Shown: positions 1 to 10,481 of the stretch, in pieces
Position numbering within the stretch: the first letter of the stretch is position 1
Layout: every line of letters begins with the position of its first letter
Assembly (NCBI RefSeq): GCF_020532665.2
Contig: NZ_JAIWPG020000010.1
Coordinates: 1-64,000 of the forward strand
Direction: 5' to 3'
From: Lelliottia sp. WAP21
GTDB taxonomy: Bacteria > Pseudomonadota > Gammaproteobacteria > Enterobacterales > Enterobacteriaceae
DNA: 64,000 nt
Made by a program: the position numbers and the translations under genes
The notes under the pieces: model-generated
Told to the model about the DNA's origin: nothing
Databases searched by the model: none
Seen by the model: the letters and a program-made list of their open reading frames with translations, nothing else

Positions 1-124
1 TTTTTATCATGAAATTTTTCAACTGAGACCCGTGATTTATTTGTCTCTGAAATTAATAAAAACAATCAGATAAATATTCCGTATGCGGGCGAAGCGGGAA
101 GGAGGATAAGTTTTTTCAATCGAC

Positions 125-149
125 AGGGGGCAAATCGTGCGAGCCCCCT
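125..149. repeat. Inverted repeat upstream of ycaD
   Basis: The arms AGGGGGC and GCCCCCT are separated by 11 bases, giving a 7-bp GC-rich hairpin with no T-run after it. It lies about 75 bases before ycaD. It could be the 3' end of an upstream transcript or a leader structure. The rest of positions 1-225 holds no recognisable gene. A possible -35 (TTGACT, 161-166) is followed by only a poor -10 near 183-188, so the ycaD promoter is uncertain. Confidence 0.35.
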
Positions 150-225
150 AAGCCCATGGATTGACTTTGTTTTTGCTGGTGGCATGATGCGCTCGAAATC
201 TTTACTTCCTCACGGTTTTTAATCC

Positions 226-1374
226 ATGACCACCTATACCCGGCCAGTGCTGCTGTTGCTCTGTGGCCTGCTTTTGTTGACGCTGGCGATCGCGGTTTTG
301 AATACGCTCGTCCCGCTCTGGCTCGCCCATGAAAACTTACCGACCTGGCAGGTGGGTATGGTCAGCTCGTCCTATTTTACCGGCAACCTGTTGGGAACCT
401 TGTTAACGGGCAAATTAATTAAACGCTTTGGCTTTAATCGTAGCTATTATCTGGCGTCACTGATTTTTGCTGCGGGCTGCGTAGGTCTGGGCGTGATGGT
501 TGGTTTCTGGAGCTGGATGACGTGGCGCTTTATCGCCGGTGTTGGCTGCGCAATGATCTGGGTCGTGGTTGAAAGTGCGCTGATGTGCAGCGGCACCTCC
601 CGCAATCGTGGGCGTCTTCTGGCAGCCTATATGATGGTCTATTACGTGGGGACAGTGTTAGGCCAACTGATGATCAGCAAGATGCCGACTGACCTGATGA
701 GCGTACTGCCGTGGGTCACTGGCATGGTACTGGCAGCCATTCTGCCTCTGCTTTTCACGCGTATTGTGAATCAAAACAGCGAGCATCAGGAAGCGACACA
801 GGTCTGGCCGATGTTACGACTTCGTCATGCTCGTCTGGGTGTAAACGGCTGCATTATTTCGGGCATCGTGCTGGGATCGTTATACGGCTTAATGCCGCTC
901 TATTTGAATCATCAGGGCGTGAGCGATTCCGGCATTGGCTTCTGGATGGCGGTCATGGTCAGCGCGGGTATCGTTGGGCAATGGCCAATCGGTAAACTCG
1001 CCGATCGCTATGGTCGATTACTGGTCCTGCGTGTTCAGGTTTTTGTCGTTATTCTGGGTTGTCTGGCGATGCTCAGCAATGCTGCTATGGCTCCCGCGTT
1101 GTTTATTCTCGGGGCGGCGGGTTTTACGCTTTATCCTGTTGCGATGGCCTGGGCGTGTGAGAAGGTTGAGTATCACCAGCTGGTAGCGATGAATCAGGCG
1201 CTATTACTGAGCTATACCATCGGCAGCCTGCTTGGTCCGACTTTTACCTCCATGCTGATGCAAAGTTATTCTGATAACTTGCTGTTTATAATGATTGCCA
1301 GCGTCTCGTTTATTTATCTTTTAATGTTGCTGCGCAAAGCAGGCGAACATCCAACGCCAGTGGCACATGCGTGA
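226..1374 (+). CDS. ycaD: MFS transporter YcaD
   Basis: Major facilitator superfamily transporter of the inner membrane; its substrate is not known. The 382-residue product has the same length as K-12 YcaD and is hydrophobic throughout, consistent with 12 membrane segments. Two MFS signature loops are visible: GKLIKRFGF at about residues 62-70 (loop 2-3), and the related GKLADRYGR at about 256-264 in the second half, as expected from the internal duplication of the family. The ATG at 226 fits the homologue's N-terminus, although the ribosome site before it is weak. It is a single-gene unit with its own terminator immediately downstream. Identification as YcaD is by family resemblance and position; transport function is inferred. 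Confidence 0.93.
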   Translation: MTTYTRPVLLLLCGLLLLTLAIAVLNTLVPLWLAHENLPTWQVGMVSSSYFTGNLLGTLLTGKLIKRFGFNRSYYLASLIFAAGCVGLGVMVGFWSWMTWRFIAGVGCAMIWVVVESALMCSGTSRNRGRLLAAYMMVYYVGTVLGQLMISKMPTDLMSVLPWVTGMVLAAILPLLFTRIVNQNSEHQEATQVWPMLRLRHARLGVNGCIISGIVLGSLYGLMPLYLNHQGVSDSGIGFWMAVMVSAGIVGQWPIGKLADRYGRLLVLRVQVFVVILGCLAMLSNAAMAPALFILGAAGFTLYPVAMAWACEKVEYHQLVAMNQALLLSYTIGSLLGPTFTSMLMQSYSDNLLFIMIASVSFIYLLMLLRKAGEHPTPVAHA

Positions 1375-1380
1375 TGAAAT

Positions 1381-1407
1381 AAAAGCCTGTCGTCGACAGG
1401 CTTTTTT
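1381..1407 (+). terminator. Rho-independent terminator of ycaD
   Basis: Perfect inverted repeat AAGCCTGTCG / CGACAGGCTT followed by a run of T, beginning 7 bases after the ycaD stop codon. Confidence 0.85.
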
Positions 1408-1436
1408 GTTCTGGTCACAAATAAGAGTTTTGGACA

Positions 1437-1464
1437 TTGTTTGTTTCAGGCATCAGGCGATAAT
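1437..1464 (+). promoter_or_regulatory. Candidate promoter of the cigR-like gene
   Basis: TTGTTT (1437-1442) and GATAAT (1459-1464) are separated by 16 bases and lie 34 bases before the start codon. An AAAAGG ribosome site follows at about 1484-1489. This is a sequence-pattern prediction only. Confidence 0.4.
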
Positions 1465-1497
1465 TCAAATGAGTTCTCCCACTAAAAGGCAGTCATC

Positions 1498-2016
1498 ATG
1501 TCTACTCATCGTTTTTCCACTACCGCTCTGGCAGTAGTGTTGTCTTTAACGTTTGCGATTGCTCCGGCAATGGCAAATCCGGGTAATGGTCAGGGCAATG
1601 GTAATGGCGGAAACCACGGTAATAGTGGGGGCGGCCAGGGTAACAGCGGCAACCATGGCAATTCAAACGCCGGCAATCACGGCAACAAACAGAATAACGA
1701 TCATCAAAATTCCGGTAAATCAAATAAAAACGTTAGCGATGATGTGGATGCGCGTGTCAGCTTCGACCATGCTCGCCATCTGGCGTTGAACTATGGCTTA
1801 ACAGGCTATGATTCGCTGCCACCGGGTATTGCGAAGAATCTCGCACGTGGTAAACCGCTTCCTCCAGGCATTGCGAAAAAAACCGTTCCTGCATCGATGT
1901 TAGGCCAGTTACCTTCTTACCCTGGTTATGAATGGCGAGTAGTGGGGGACGATCTGGTATTAATTGCGCTCAGTACCGCAATTGTGACCACTATTATTAA
2001 TGGTGTCTTCAAATAA
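1498..2016 (+). CDS. CigR/RcnB-like secreted protein
   Basis: The 172-residue product has a clear Sec signal peptide (residues 1-26, AMA cleavage site). A low-complexity Gly/Asn/His-rich stretch follows to about residue 75. Next is a conserved C-terminal part with two LPPGIAK repeats 14 residues apart (starting at L107 and L121). A hydrophobic tail (LVLIALSTAIVTTIING) ends the protein. This architecture matches the CigR family. Salmonella CigR, encoded in SPI-3, has been described as an anti-virulence factor and type III effector; those roles cannot be assumed here, as no secretion system is in view. It sits where K-12 has ycaM-ycaN-ycaK, as a single gene with its own promoter and terminator. 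Envelope or periplasmic location is inferred from the signal peptide; function unknown. Confidence 0.8.
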   Translation: MSTHRFSTTALAVVLSLTFAIAPAMANPGNGQGNGNGGNHGNSGGGQGNSGNHGNSNAGNHGNKQNNDHQNSGKSNKNVSDDVDARVSFDHARHLALNYGLTGYDSLPPGIAKNLARGKPLPPGIAKKTVPASMLGQLPSYPGYEWRVVGDDLVLIALSTAIVTTIINGVFK

Positions 2017-2019
2017 AAT

Positions 2020-2050
2020 AAATAGCCCGGCGTAAGCCGGGCTATTTTTT
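2020..2050. terminator. Bidirectional terminator between cigR-like gene and pflA
   Basis: Stem AATAGCCCGGC / GCCGGGCTATT with a GTAA loop. It is followed by T-rich sequence on the plus strand and, read from the other side, on the minus strand too. It serves both convergent genes and abuts the pflA stop codon. Confidence 0.88.
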
Positions 2051-2790
2051 CAATACATCACTTTATGACCATACTGCTCAAGAATGCCTTTGACGCGTTC
2101 CATGGTCTCTTTCTTCGGCGGCTTCACGCCATCCAGTTTGTACTCTTCACCCATCGCAACCCACTTGTGTTTGCCTAACTCATGGTAGGGGAGGAGCTCA
2201 ATTTTCTCGACATTACCCATATCGCGGGTAAATTCCCCCAGGCGATGCGCAGAATCGTCGTCATCAGACCAGCCCGGTACAACCACATAGCGGATCCAGG
2301 TTTTGATGCCTTTTGCCGCAATGTATTTTGCGAACTCCAGCGTGCGATGATTTGAGACGCCGACCAGATTCTGATGGATCTCATCATTCATTTGTTTCAG
2401 ATCGAGCATCACCAGATCGGTCACTTCAAGCAGTTCGTCAATCACCGGATCGTAGCGACGGACGAATCCGTTGGTATCCAGACAGGTATGAATGCTTTCT
2501 TTACGGCAGGCACGGAACCAGTCGCGAACGAATTCAGCCTGAAGTATGGCTTCACCACCGGATGCCGTTACGCCGCCGCCTGATGCATTCATAAAGTGAC
2601 GATAGGTCACCACCTCTTTCATTAATTCTTCTACGGTGATCTCTTTGCCGCCGTGCGTGTCCCAGGTATCGCGGTTATGGCAATACAGACAGCGCATCAG
2701 GCAGCCCTGGAAAAAGGTGATAAAGCGGATACCTGGGCCATCGACAGTGCCGCAGGATTCAAAGGAGTGAATACGACCAATAATAGACAT
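2050..2790 (-). CDS. pflA: Pyruvate formate-lyase 1 activating enzyme
   Basis: Radical SAM enzyme of the cytosol. It uses a [4Fe-4S] cluster and S-adenosylmethionine to install the glycyl radical on PflB under anaerobic conditions. The 246 residues match the family length. The cluster motif CLMRCLYC supplies C30, C34 and C37, and the glycine-rich SAM region [13 protein letters not shown] follows. The gene lies about 190 bases downstream of pflB on the same strand, with a terminator between them. Expression therefore comes partly by read-through and partly from its own promoter, as in E. coli. A GGAG site precedes the ATG. No anomalies. Confidence 0.97.
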   Translation of the reverse strand: MSIIGRIHSFESCGTVDGPGIRFITFFQGCLMRCLYCHNRDTWDTHGGKEITVEELMKEVVTYRHFMNASGGGVTASGGEAILQAEFVRDWFRACRKESIHTCLDTNGFVRRYDPVIDELLEVTDLVMLDLKQMNDEIHQNLVGVSNHRTLEFAKYIAAKGIKTWIRYVVVPGWSDDDDSAHRLGEFTRDMGNVEKIELLPYHELGKHKWVAMGEEYKLDGVKPPKKETMERVKGILEQYGHKVMY

Positions 2791-2925
2791 TGCGGTGATA
2801 TCTCCAGATTTGGCCCGTCCGGGGCCTGTTTATGTGCACAGCTCGTGTGGCTGTGTCGAGTCTGTTTTGGCTGTTATCCATCAAGTATAGATAGCGGGCA
2901 AAAGAGACTGAACAGGAGAAGGTGT

Positions 2926-2954
2926 TAAAAAGGCCCCACAGGTGTGGAGCCTTT
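2926..2954 (-). terminator. Terminator/attenuator between pflB and pflA
   Basis: On the minus strand the stem AAAGGCTCCACA / TGTGGGGCCTTT (one mismatch) is followed by TTTTT. It begins about 30 bases after the pflB stop and should limit pflA expression relative to pflB. Confidence 0.8.
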
Positions 2955-2983
2955 ATTGTACGCTTTTTCAGTCAGACAAGATA

Positions 2984-5266
<2,283 letters not shown>

Positions 5267-5317
5267 GTGATACCTACCTTCTTAAGTGGATTTTTTATTT
5301 ACTGCCTGAGATAACCA

Positions 5318-6175
5318 TCAATGATGATTGTCGCCACGCAGGTAAATGACCCAGTATGTCAACCCAACCAGCAGACCCCCACCGATAATGTTCCCAATAG
5401 TGACTGGAATCAGATTATCCGTGATGAAATTCATGATAGTCAGGTGAGAGAAACTTTCCGGACTCGAACCGATAGCGGTCCAAAACTCCGGGCTCGCAAA
5501 GTGACGAATGACGATACCCATAGGTATCATAAACATGTTTGCAATACTGTGCTCAAAGCCGCTTGCAACGAACATGGCTACCGGTAAAACCATAATCATG
5601 GCTTTATCCATCAGGCTACGTCCGGAGTAACTCATCCAGACAGCCAGGCAGACCATCAGGTTTGCAAGGATACCAAGTGCAACGGCTTCAATGAATGTGT
5701 GATGCATTTTGTGGTCGGCGGTTTGCAGGACATTGAGCCCCCAGCCGCCGTTGGCGGTCATGTACTCGCCAGATAACCACATCAACAAAACGAAGAGCAA
5801 ACAGCCAATCAGGTTGCCAACGTAGACATTAAGCCAGTTGCGCCCCAGTTGACCCCAGGTGATTCTTCCGCTTGCCTTTGCCACAACGATAAGAACGGTT
5901 GAGGTAAAGAGATCTGCACCGCAGATAACGCAAAGGATCAACCCCAGCGAGAAGCAAATGCCGCCGATCAGTTTTGCAATACCAAATGGCATCGCCGCTG
6001 TACCGGTGGTCGCAGTGATGTAGAAGACAAAAGCGATGGAGATGAACACACCTGCGGTAATCGCCAGGAAGAACGTCGTCATCGGGCGTTTTGTGGCTTT
6101 ATAGACACCCGCTTCTTCGGCAACTTTGGCCATTGCAGCAGGGAGTATTAGATCAAAAGGGTTGTCAGCTTTCAC
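5318..6175 (-). CDS. focA: Formate channel FocA
   Basis: Pentameric inner-membrane formate/nitrite channel moving formate out during fermentation and back in when the medium acidifies. The longest frame begins at 6217, but the homologous N-terminus (KADNPFDL) is reached from a GTG at 6175, preceded by an AGAGAG ribosome site. This gives 285 residues, the K-12 length. FNT-family features are visible: six hydrophobic segments and the pore histidine in GFEHSIANMFMIP. First gene of focA-pflB. Upstream, 6176-6580 holds the promoter region with an FNR box. The cytoplasmic N-terminus, known to contact PflB in E. coli, is conserved. Confidence 0.95.
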   Translation of the reverse strand: MKADNPFDLILPAAMAKVAEEAGVYKATKRPMTTFFLAITAGVFISIAFVFYITATTGTAAMPFGIAKLIGGICFSLGLILCVICGADLFTSTVLIVVAKASGRITWGQLGRNWLNVYVGNLIGCLLFVLLMWLSGEYMTANGGWGLNVLQTADHKMHHTFIEAVALGILANLMVCLAVWMSYSGRSLMDKAMIMVLPVAMFVASGFEHSIANMFMIPMGIVIRHFASPEFWTAIGSSPESFSHLTIMNFITDNLIPVTIGNIIGGGLLVGLTYWVIYLRGDNHH

Positions 6176-6205
6176 ACTAACTCTCTCTTTATTAAGTCGG
6201 CGACG

Positions 6206-6249
6206 AGATACTAACAAAGCATTATAGAAGAGAAATTGATATAGATCAT
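6206..6249 (-). promoter_or_regulatory. focA promoter with FNR box
   Basis: TTGAT-ATAG-ATCAT at 6236-6249 is a good match to the FNR consensus TTGAT-N4-ATCAA. Two -10-like hexamers lie downstream on the minus strand: TATAAT (6221-6226) and GTATCT (6206-6211). Only the second gives FNR an activating position near -42. The E. coli focA-pfl operon is activated by FNR and ArcA. The rest of the 405-base gap (6250-6500) is AT-rich, probably holds further pfl promoters, and shows no gene. Confidence 0.7.
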
Positions 6250-6500
6250 ATCTCGCCTGGCTTATAGGCCCGCAAAGCGCATGGTTTTACAGCGATTGCG
6301 GAGTAAGTATTTGATTATCCGTATAAAAATAAATTTTAAAAGTTATGAAAAGAGTTGAATTTTTTCGTCCGCCCCCTATAAAACAGTTAATTAAAATGGA
6401 GTATTTCCCTAAAAAAGTAACAGTAAAGTTCAAATAACCATAATAATATTTACTTGCATTTAACTTTATTATTACAAAAAAAATAGCCAGCGAATGATAT

Positions 6501-6530
6501 AAAAAAACGGGGCAATTAAATTGCCCCGTA
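6501..6530 (-). terminator. Rho-independent terminator of ycaO
   Basis: Nearly perfect palindrome ACGGGGCAATT / AATTGCCCCGT followed on the minus strand by seven T. It lies about 50 bases past the ycaO stop codon and separates ycaO transcription from focA. Confidence 0.88.
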
Positions 6531-6580
6531 ATATAGCCTGGTCGACGGAATACACCTACAGTCCGTCATGTTACATGCGC

Positions 6581-8341
6581 TTATTTTGACCAGTAAGCCG
6601 TTTTTGCTCGTTGCAGTTTTTCATAGGCCCGCAGGAGCGACTGATGCGCCGGGAAGGCATTAAGATCGCCATCAACTGGCTGCAAACCGTAGAACGGCGC
6701 TTCGCCGCTGAGCGCCGCGCTGGCGGCTTCAACGGCAGCAGCACCGTACATGCGAACAAAAGCGTTCAGATATTGCAGCGGCTGACGATCTTCTTCCTGC
6801 GCCAGCAGCAGCAGGGTTTGCAGGCAACGATAGTAGTTAGCGCGTTCCGCAGAGAAGACGGACTGGTTAAATTCAATGGTCCATTCTGTCCAGGCCAGGG
6901 CCTGATCCAGATCGCCGCCCGCCAGCGCCAGCATCGCTTTCAGCTCACCGATACGCAGGGTATACCAGCCATTGTCTTTACCTGTCGCCAGGCCCAGGAG
7001 TTCACGCACGCGGGTGAAATCATCGTGGCCTTCATCGTCCAGTTGGGCGATAAGGTTCAGGTAGTCCTCTTTTTCCCACTCGCTGCCAGGCAGTGCCAGC
7101 AGGGTTTCACGCAGGTGGCTGCCCATGCTGTTGTTTGCCAGCCACAAATCTTCCGCAGGATAAATATCAGACATGCCAGGCACAATGATACGGCAGGCAT
7201 ATACGCCTAAATGTTCGTAATCGGCAATGTACACTTCCTGGTCTTCAGCATTGAAGATCGCCATCAGCGTGGCGAACTCTTCTTCCGTGGTGCCGGAGAA
7301 GTTCCAGTCGACGAACGGATAATCCGCATCCTGTTTGAACATATCCCAGGAGATCAAACCGCTGGAATCAATGAAGTGCGTTTCGAGGTTAGTGTGTTCA
7401 GCGACTTCTTCGTCGTCAAAGGTCGGCGGTGTAAACACGTCGAGATCTTTCAGGCTACGACCCTGCAGCAGCTCGGTCACGGTACGCTCCAGCGCCACGC
7501 CGAAATCAGGGTGCGCCCCGAAGGAGGCAAAACAGGTGCCGTTCGCCGGGTTAAACAGTACGACACAAATCACCGGATATTGACCGCCCAGTGAACCATC
7601 GTAAGCAAAGATTGGGAAACCTTCTGCTTCCAGTTTGGCGATAGACTCTACCACGCCCGGATAACGTGCCAGCACGTCGGACGGGATCTCCGGCAGACTG
7701 ATGGATTCCGCGATAATACGGTTCTTGATGTGGCGCTCAAAGACTTCTGACAGACCCTGAACGCGCGCTTCGTTACGGGTGTTACCGGCTGACATGCCGT
7801 TAGAGACATACAGATTTCCGACGATGTTCATCGGGATATAGACGGTCTCTTCATCGGACTGACGGGTGAAGGGCAGGGCGCAGATACCGCGTTCGTCATT
7901 GCCGGACTGCAGATCCACCAGCATGCCTGCCGTCAGTTCATTTTCCGGATCGTAGAATGCGCGCAGACGGGCATCGAGGATGCCTTCCGGCAGCGCATCG
8001 TCTTCGGTCAGCGGGAACCATTTTTCATTCGGATAGTGGACGAATGGACCGTTCGCCACGGTGTTGCCCAGCCAGAAGTCGGCAAAGAAATAGTTGGTGG
8101 ACAGACGCTCAAAATACTCACCCAGCGCGGAGGCCAGTGCCGCTTTTTTAGTCGCACCTTTACCGTTAGTGAAACACAGCGCGCAGTCTGTATCGCGGAT
8201 GTGCACAGACCAGACATGAGGGACCGGATTAAGCCAGGACGCTTCTTCGATATTAAAGCCCAGGTCGGTCAGTTTTTGCTGGAAACGTGCGATGGAGTCT
8301 TCCAGGGCGGCGTCTTTGCCGGGGATGAATGTTTGAGTCAT
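6581..8341 (-). CDS. ycaO: YcaO-domain ATP-dependent protein
   Basis: Member of the YcaO superfamily, which uses ATP to activate backbone amides. The E. coli protein has been linked to beta-methylthiolation of ribosomal protein S12 together with RimO. The frame is open from 8374, but homology (MTQTFIPGKDAAL) places the start at 8341, giving 586 residues as in K-12. ATP/Mg ligands E75 and E78 are visible in GEYFERL, and a second acidic/Arg segment in SEVFERHIK. The C-terminal third is helical and TPR-like. No E1-like or precursor-peptide gene is nearby, so this is not a thiazole/oxazole cluster. It is divergent from ycaP with a 127-base gap, and has its own terminator before focA. Confidence 0.95.
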   Translation of the reverse strand: MTQTFIPGKDAALEDSIARFQQKLTDLGFNIEEASWLNPVPHVWSVHIRDTDCALCFTNGKGATKKAALASALGEYFERLSTNYFFADFWLGNTVANGPFVHYPNEKWFPLTEDDALPEGILDARLRAFYDPENELTAGMLVDLQSGNDERGICALPFTRQSDEETVYIPMNIVGNLYVSNGMSAGNTRNEARVQGLSEVFERHIKNRIIAESISLPEIPSDVLARYPGVVESIAKLEAEGFPIFAYDGSLGGQYPVICVVLFNPANGTCFASFGAHPDFGVALERTVTELLQGRSLKDLDVFTPPTFDDEEVAEHTNLETHFIDSSGLISWDMFKQDADYPFVDWNFSGTTEEEFATLMAIFNAEDQEVYIADYEHLGVYACRIIVPGMSDIYPAEDLWLANNSMGSHLRETLLALPGSEWEKEDYLNLIAQLDDEGHDDFTRVRELLGLATGKDNGWYTLRIGELKAMLALAGGDLDQALAWTEWTIEFNQSVFSAERANYYRCLQTLLLLAQEEDRQPLQYLNAFVRMYGAAAVEAASAALSGEAPFYGLQPVDGDLNAFPAHQSLLRAYEKLQRAKTAYWSK

Positions 8342-8468
8342 GGCGATCACTTTTATCGTACGGAAAGCGCGCAATGATACGGGTTTTGTGTGGCAGGCGC
8401 TATCTTCGGTGAAAATAAAAGACTGGGCTATGCTTACTGGAAGTAACTGACTGTTAAGGCATAGGAAA

Positions 8469-9161
8469 ATGAAAGCGTTTGATTTACACAGAATGGCATT
8501 GGATAAAGTTCCATTTGAGTTTTTAGGGGAAGTCGCACTACGCAGTCTTTACACCTTTATTTTGGTTTTTCTTTTTCTCAAAATCACCGGTCGTCGCGGT
8601 GTCAGGCAAATGTCGCTCTTTGAAGTGTTGATCATTTTGACGCTGGGCTCGGCGGCCGGGGACGTTGCCTTTTACGATGATGTCCCGATGATCCCCGTTT
8701 TTGTGGTCTTCGTGACGCTGGCACTCTTATATCGACTGGTGATGTGGTTAATGTCAAAGAGCGAAAAGCTCGAAGATCTCTTTGAAGGCAAGCCGGTCAT
8801 TATCGTTGAAGACGGACAGCTGGCCTGGGAAAAGGTGCAAAGCGCCAATATGACCGAGTTCGAGTTTTTCATGGAGCTGCGGTTGAACAGCGTCGAACAG
8901 CTTGGGCAGGTTCGTCTGGCGATCATGGAAACCAATGGTCAGGTCAGTCTTTATTACTATGCAGATGAAGACGTAAAACCGGGGCTGTGTATTTTGCCGG
9001 AAAAATGCGTAGAGCGATTTACCACCGTCCCGGAAGCGAATAAATATGCCTGCGTTCGCTGCAGTCACGTGGTCGATATGCAGGCAGGCGATCATCAATT
9101 ATGTCCGCGTTGCGCCCATCCGGAATGGTCGAAAGTAAGCCGGGCTAAACGCATCACCTGA
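8469..9161 (+). CDS. ycaP: DUF421 membrane protein YcaP
   Basis: Inner-membrane protein of the YetF/DUF421 family with unknown biochemical role. The 230-residue product has hydrophobic segments at about 20-40, 55-70 and 75-95, and the family motif TGRRGVRQMSLFE on the loop between them. A soluble C-terminal domain follows. The tail carries two CxxC pairs (CVRC and CPRC), suggesting a small zinc ribbon, as in K-12 YcaP. The start ATG has a TAGGA site. The gene stands alone, divergent from ycaO and about 160 bases before serC. Confidence 0.92.
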   Translation: MKAFDLHRMALDKVPFEFLGEVALRSLYTFILVFLFLKITGRRGVRQMSLFEVLIILTLGSAAGDVAFYDDVPMIPVFVVFVTLALLYRLVMWLMSKSEKLEDLFEGKPVIIVEDGQLAWEKVQSANMTEFEFFMELRLNSVEQLGQVRLAIMETNGQVSLYYYADEDVKPGLCILPEKCVERFTTVPEANKYACVRCSHVVDMQAGDHQLCPRCAHPEWSKVSRAKRIT

Positions 9162-9205
9162 CAGCGATTTTGTCCGTTTTGTCACACAGAGCCGACAGAT
9201 TGTTT

Positions 9206-9225
9206 TGTGTGACGACGGACACATT
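9206..9225 (+). promoter_or_regulatory. Candidate CRP site upstream of serC
   Basis: TGTGA (9208-9212), six bases, then ACACA (9219-9223) resembles the CRP palindrome TGTGA-N6-TCACA with one mismatch in the half-sites. E. coli serC-aroA is reported to be repressed by cAMP-CRP and activated by Lrp, which fits the position about 100 bases before serC. Confidence 0.5.
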
Positions 9226-9323
9226 TTGCCGGTCATAAGTTTTAGACATTGCGGCGCGTGTCACTGAATGATAAAACCGATATCCACAGTAATAACTTAT
9301 AGCGTTAAGCGTGGTGAGGGGAA

Positions 9324-10412
9324 ATGGCTCAGGTCTTCAATTTCAGTTCAGGTCCGGCAATGTTACCGGCAGATGTGCTTAAGCAGGCTCAACAGGAGCT
9401 TTGCGACTGGCAGGGTCTTGGTACATCGGTGATGGAAATCAGCCACCGTGGTAAAGCGTTTATTAAGGTGGCTGAAGAGGCAGAACAGGATTTTCGCGAT
9501 CTGCTCAATATCCCCTCGAACTACAAAGTTTTATTCTGTCATGGCGGCGGACGCGGTCAGTTTGCCGGGATCCCCCTCAATCTGCTGGGCGACAAAACTA
9601 CCGCTGACTACGTAGACGCGGGTTACTGGGCCGCCAGCGCAGTCAAAGAAGCGCACAAATACTGCACGCCGAACGTTATCGACGCGAAAGTCACCGTCGA
9701 GGGTCTGCGTGCCGTGAAGCCGATGAGCGAATGGCAGCTCTCCCGCGATGCGGCCTATCTGCATTACTGCCCGAATGAAACTATCGACGGCATTGCTATC
9801 CATGAAGAGCCTGCGTTTGGTGAGAACGTGGTGGTGACTGCCGATCTCTCTTCAACCATTCTTTCCACGCCGCTGGATGTCACCCGCTATGGTGTGATTT
9901 ATGCCGGTGCGCAGAAAAATATCGGTCCTGCGGGTTTAACGCTGGTGATTGTGCGTGACGATCTGCTGGGCAAGGCGAACAAAGCCTGTCCGTCTATCCT
10001 GGATTACACCGTACTGAACGATAACGACTCTATGTTCAACACGCCACCGACCTTTGCCTGGTATCTTTCTGGCCTTGTCTTCAAATGGCTGAAGCAAAAT
10101 GGCGGTGTAGCGCAGATGGACAAAATCAATCAGCAAAAAGCCGGGTTGCTGTACGGCGTGATTGATAAGAGCAACTTCTACCGCAACGATGTCGCGCAGG
10201 CGAACCGCTCCCGCATGAACGTGCCGTTCCAGCTGGCCGATAGCAACCTGGACAATCTGTTCCTTGAAGAGTCCTTTGCGGCCGGTCTGCACGCACTAAA
10301 AGGCCACCGCGTTGTGGGTGGTATGCGCGCGTCTATCTATAATGCGATGCCGCTGGAAGGTGTAAAAGCGCTGACCGATTTCATGATCGACTTTGAACGT
10401 CGCCACGGTTAA
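9324..10412 (+). CDS. serC: Phosphoserine/phosphohydroxythreonine aminotransferase
   Basis: Cytosolic PLP enzyme making 3-phosphoserine for serine synthesis and 4-phosphohydroxythreonine for pyridoxal phosphate synthesis. Its 362 residues match the family. The PLP-binding lysine is K198 in [10 protein letters not shown], and the phosphate-binding HGGGRGQF segment is near residues 73-80. A GAGGGG ribosome site lies just before the ATG. First gene of serC-aroA, with a hairpin in the 69-base gap that probably lowers aroA expression. Confidence 0.97.
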   Translation: MAQVFNFSSGPAMLPADVLKQAQQELCDWQGLGTSVMEISHRGKAFIKVAEEAEQDFRDLLNIPSNYKVLFCHGGGRGQFAGIPLNLLGDKTTADYVDAGYWAASAVKEAHKYCTPNVIDAKVTVEGLRAVKPMSEWQLSRDAAYLHYCPNETIDGIAIHEEPAFGENVVVTADLSSTILSTPLDVTRYGVIYAGAQKNIGPAGLTLVIVRDDLLGKANKACPSILDYTVLNDNDSMFNTPPTFAWYLSGLVFKWLKQNGGVAQMDKINQQKAGLLYGVIDKSNFYRNDVAQANRSRMNVPFQLADSNLDNLFLEESFAAGLHALKGHRVVGGMRASIYNAMPLEGVKALTDFMIDFERRHG

Positions 10413-10426
10413 TCGCGCTGTTTTCT

Positions 10427-10455
10427 CCCCCTGTCGGTTCCGGCAGGGGTTTTTA
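10427..10455 (+). terminator. Attenuator hairpin between serC and aroA
   Basis: Stem CCCCTGTCGG / CCGGCAGGGG (10428-10449, one G-T pair) with a two-base loop, followed by TTTTT. It lies inside the serC-aroA unit, so partial termination is expected. Confidence 0.75.
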
Positions 10456-10481
10456 TTCTGTTGAGTTGAGAGTTAAGTTTC

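Noticed and set aside
175..182. Chi sequence GCTGGTGG (and other copies, for example in msbA and pqiA)
   Set aside because: Chi octamers are frequent in enterobacterial chromosomes; these copies are ordinary.
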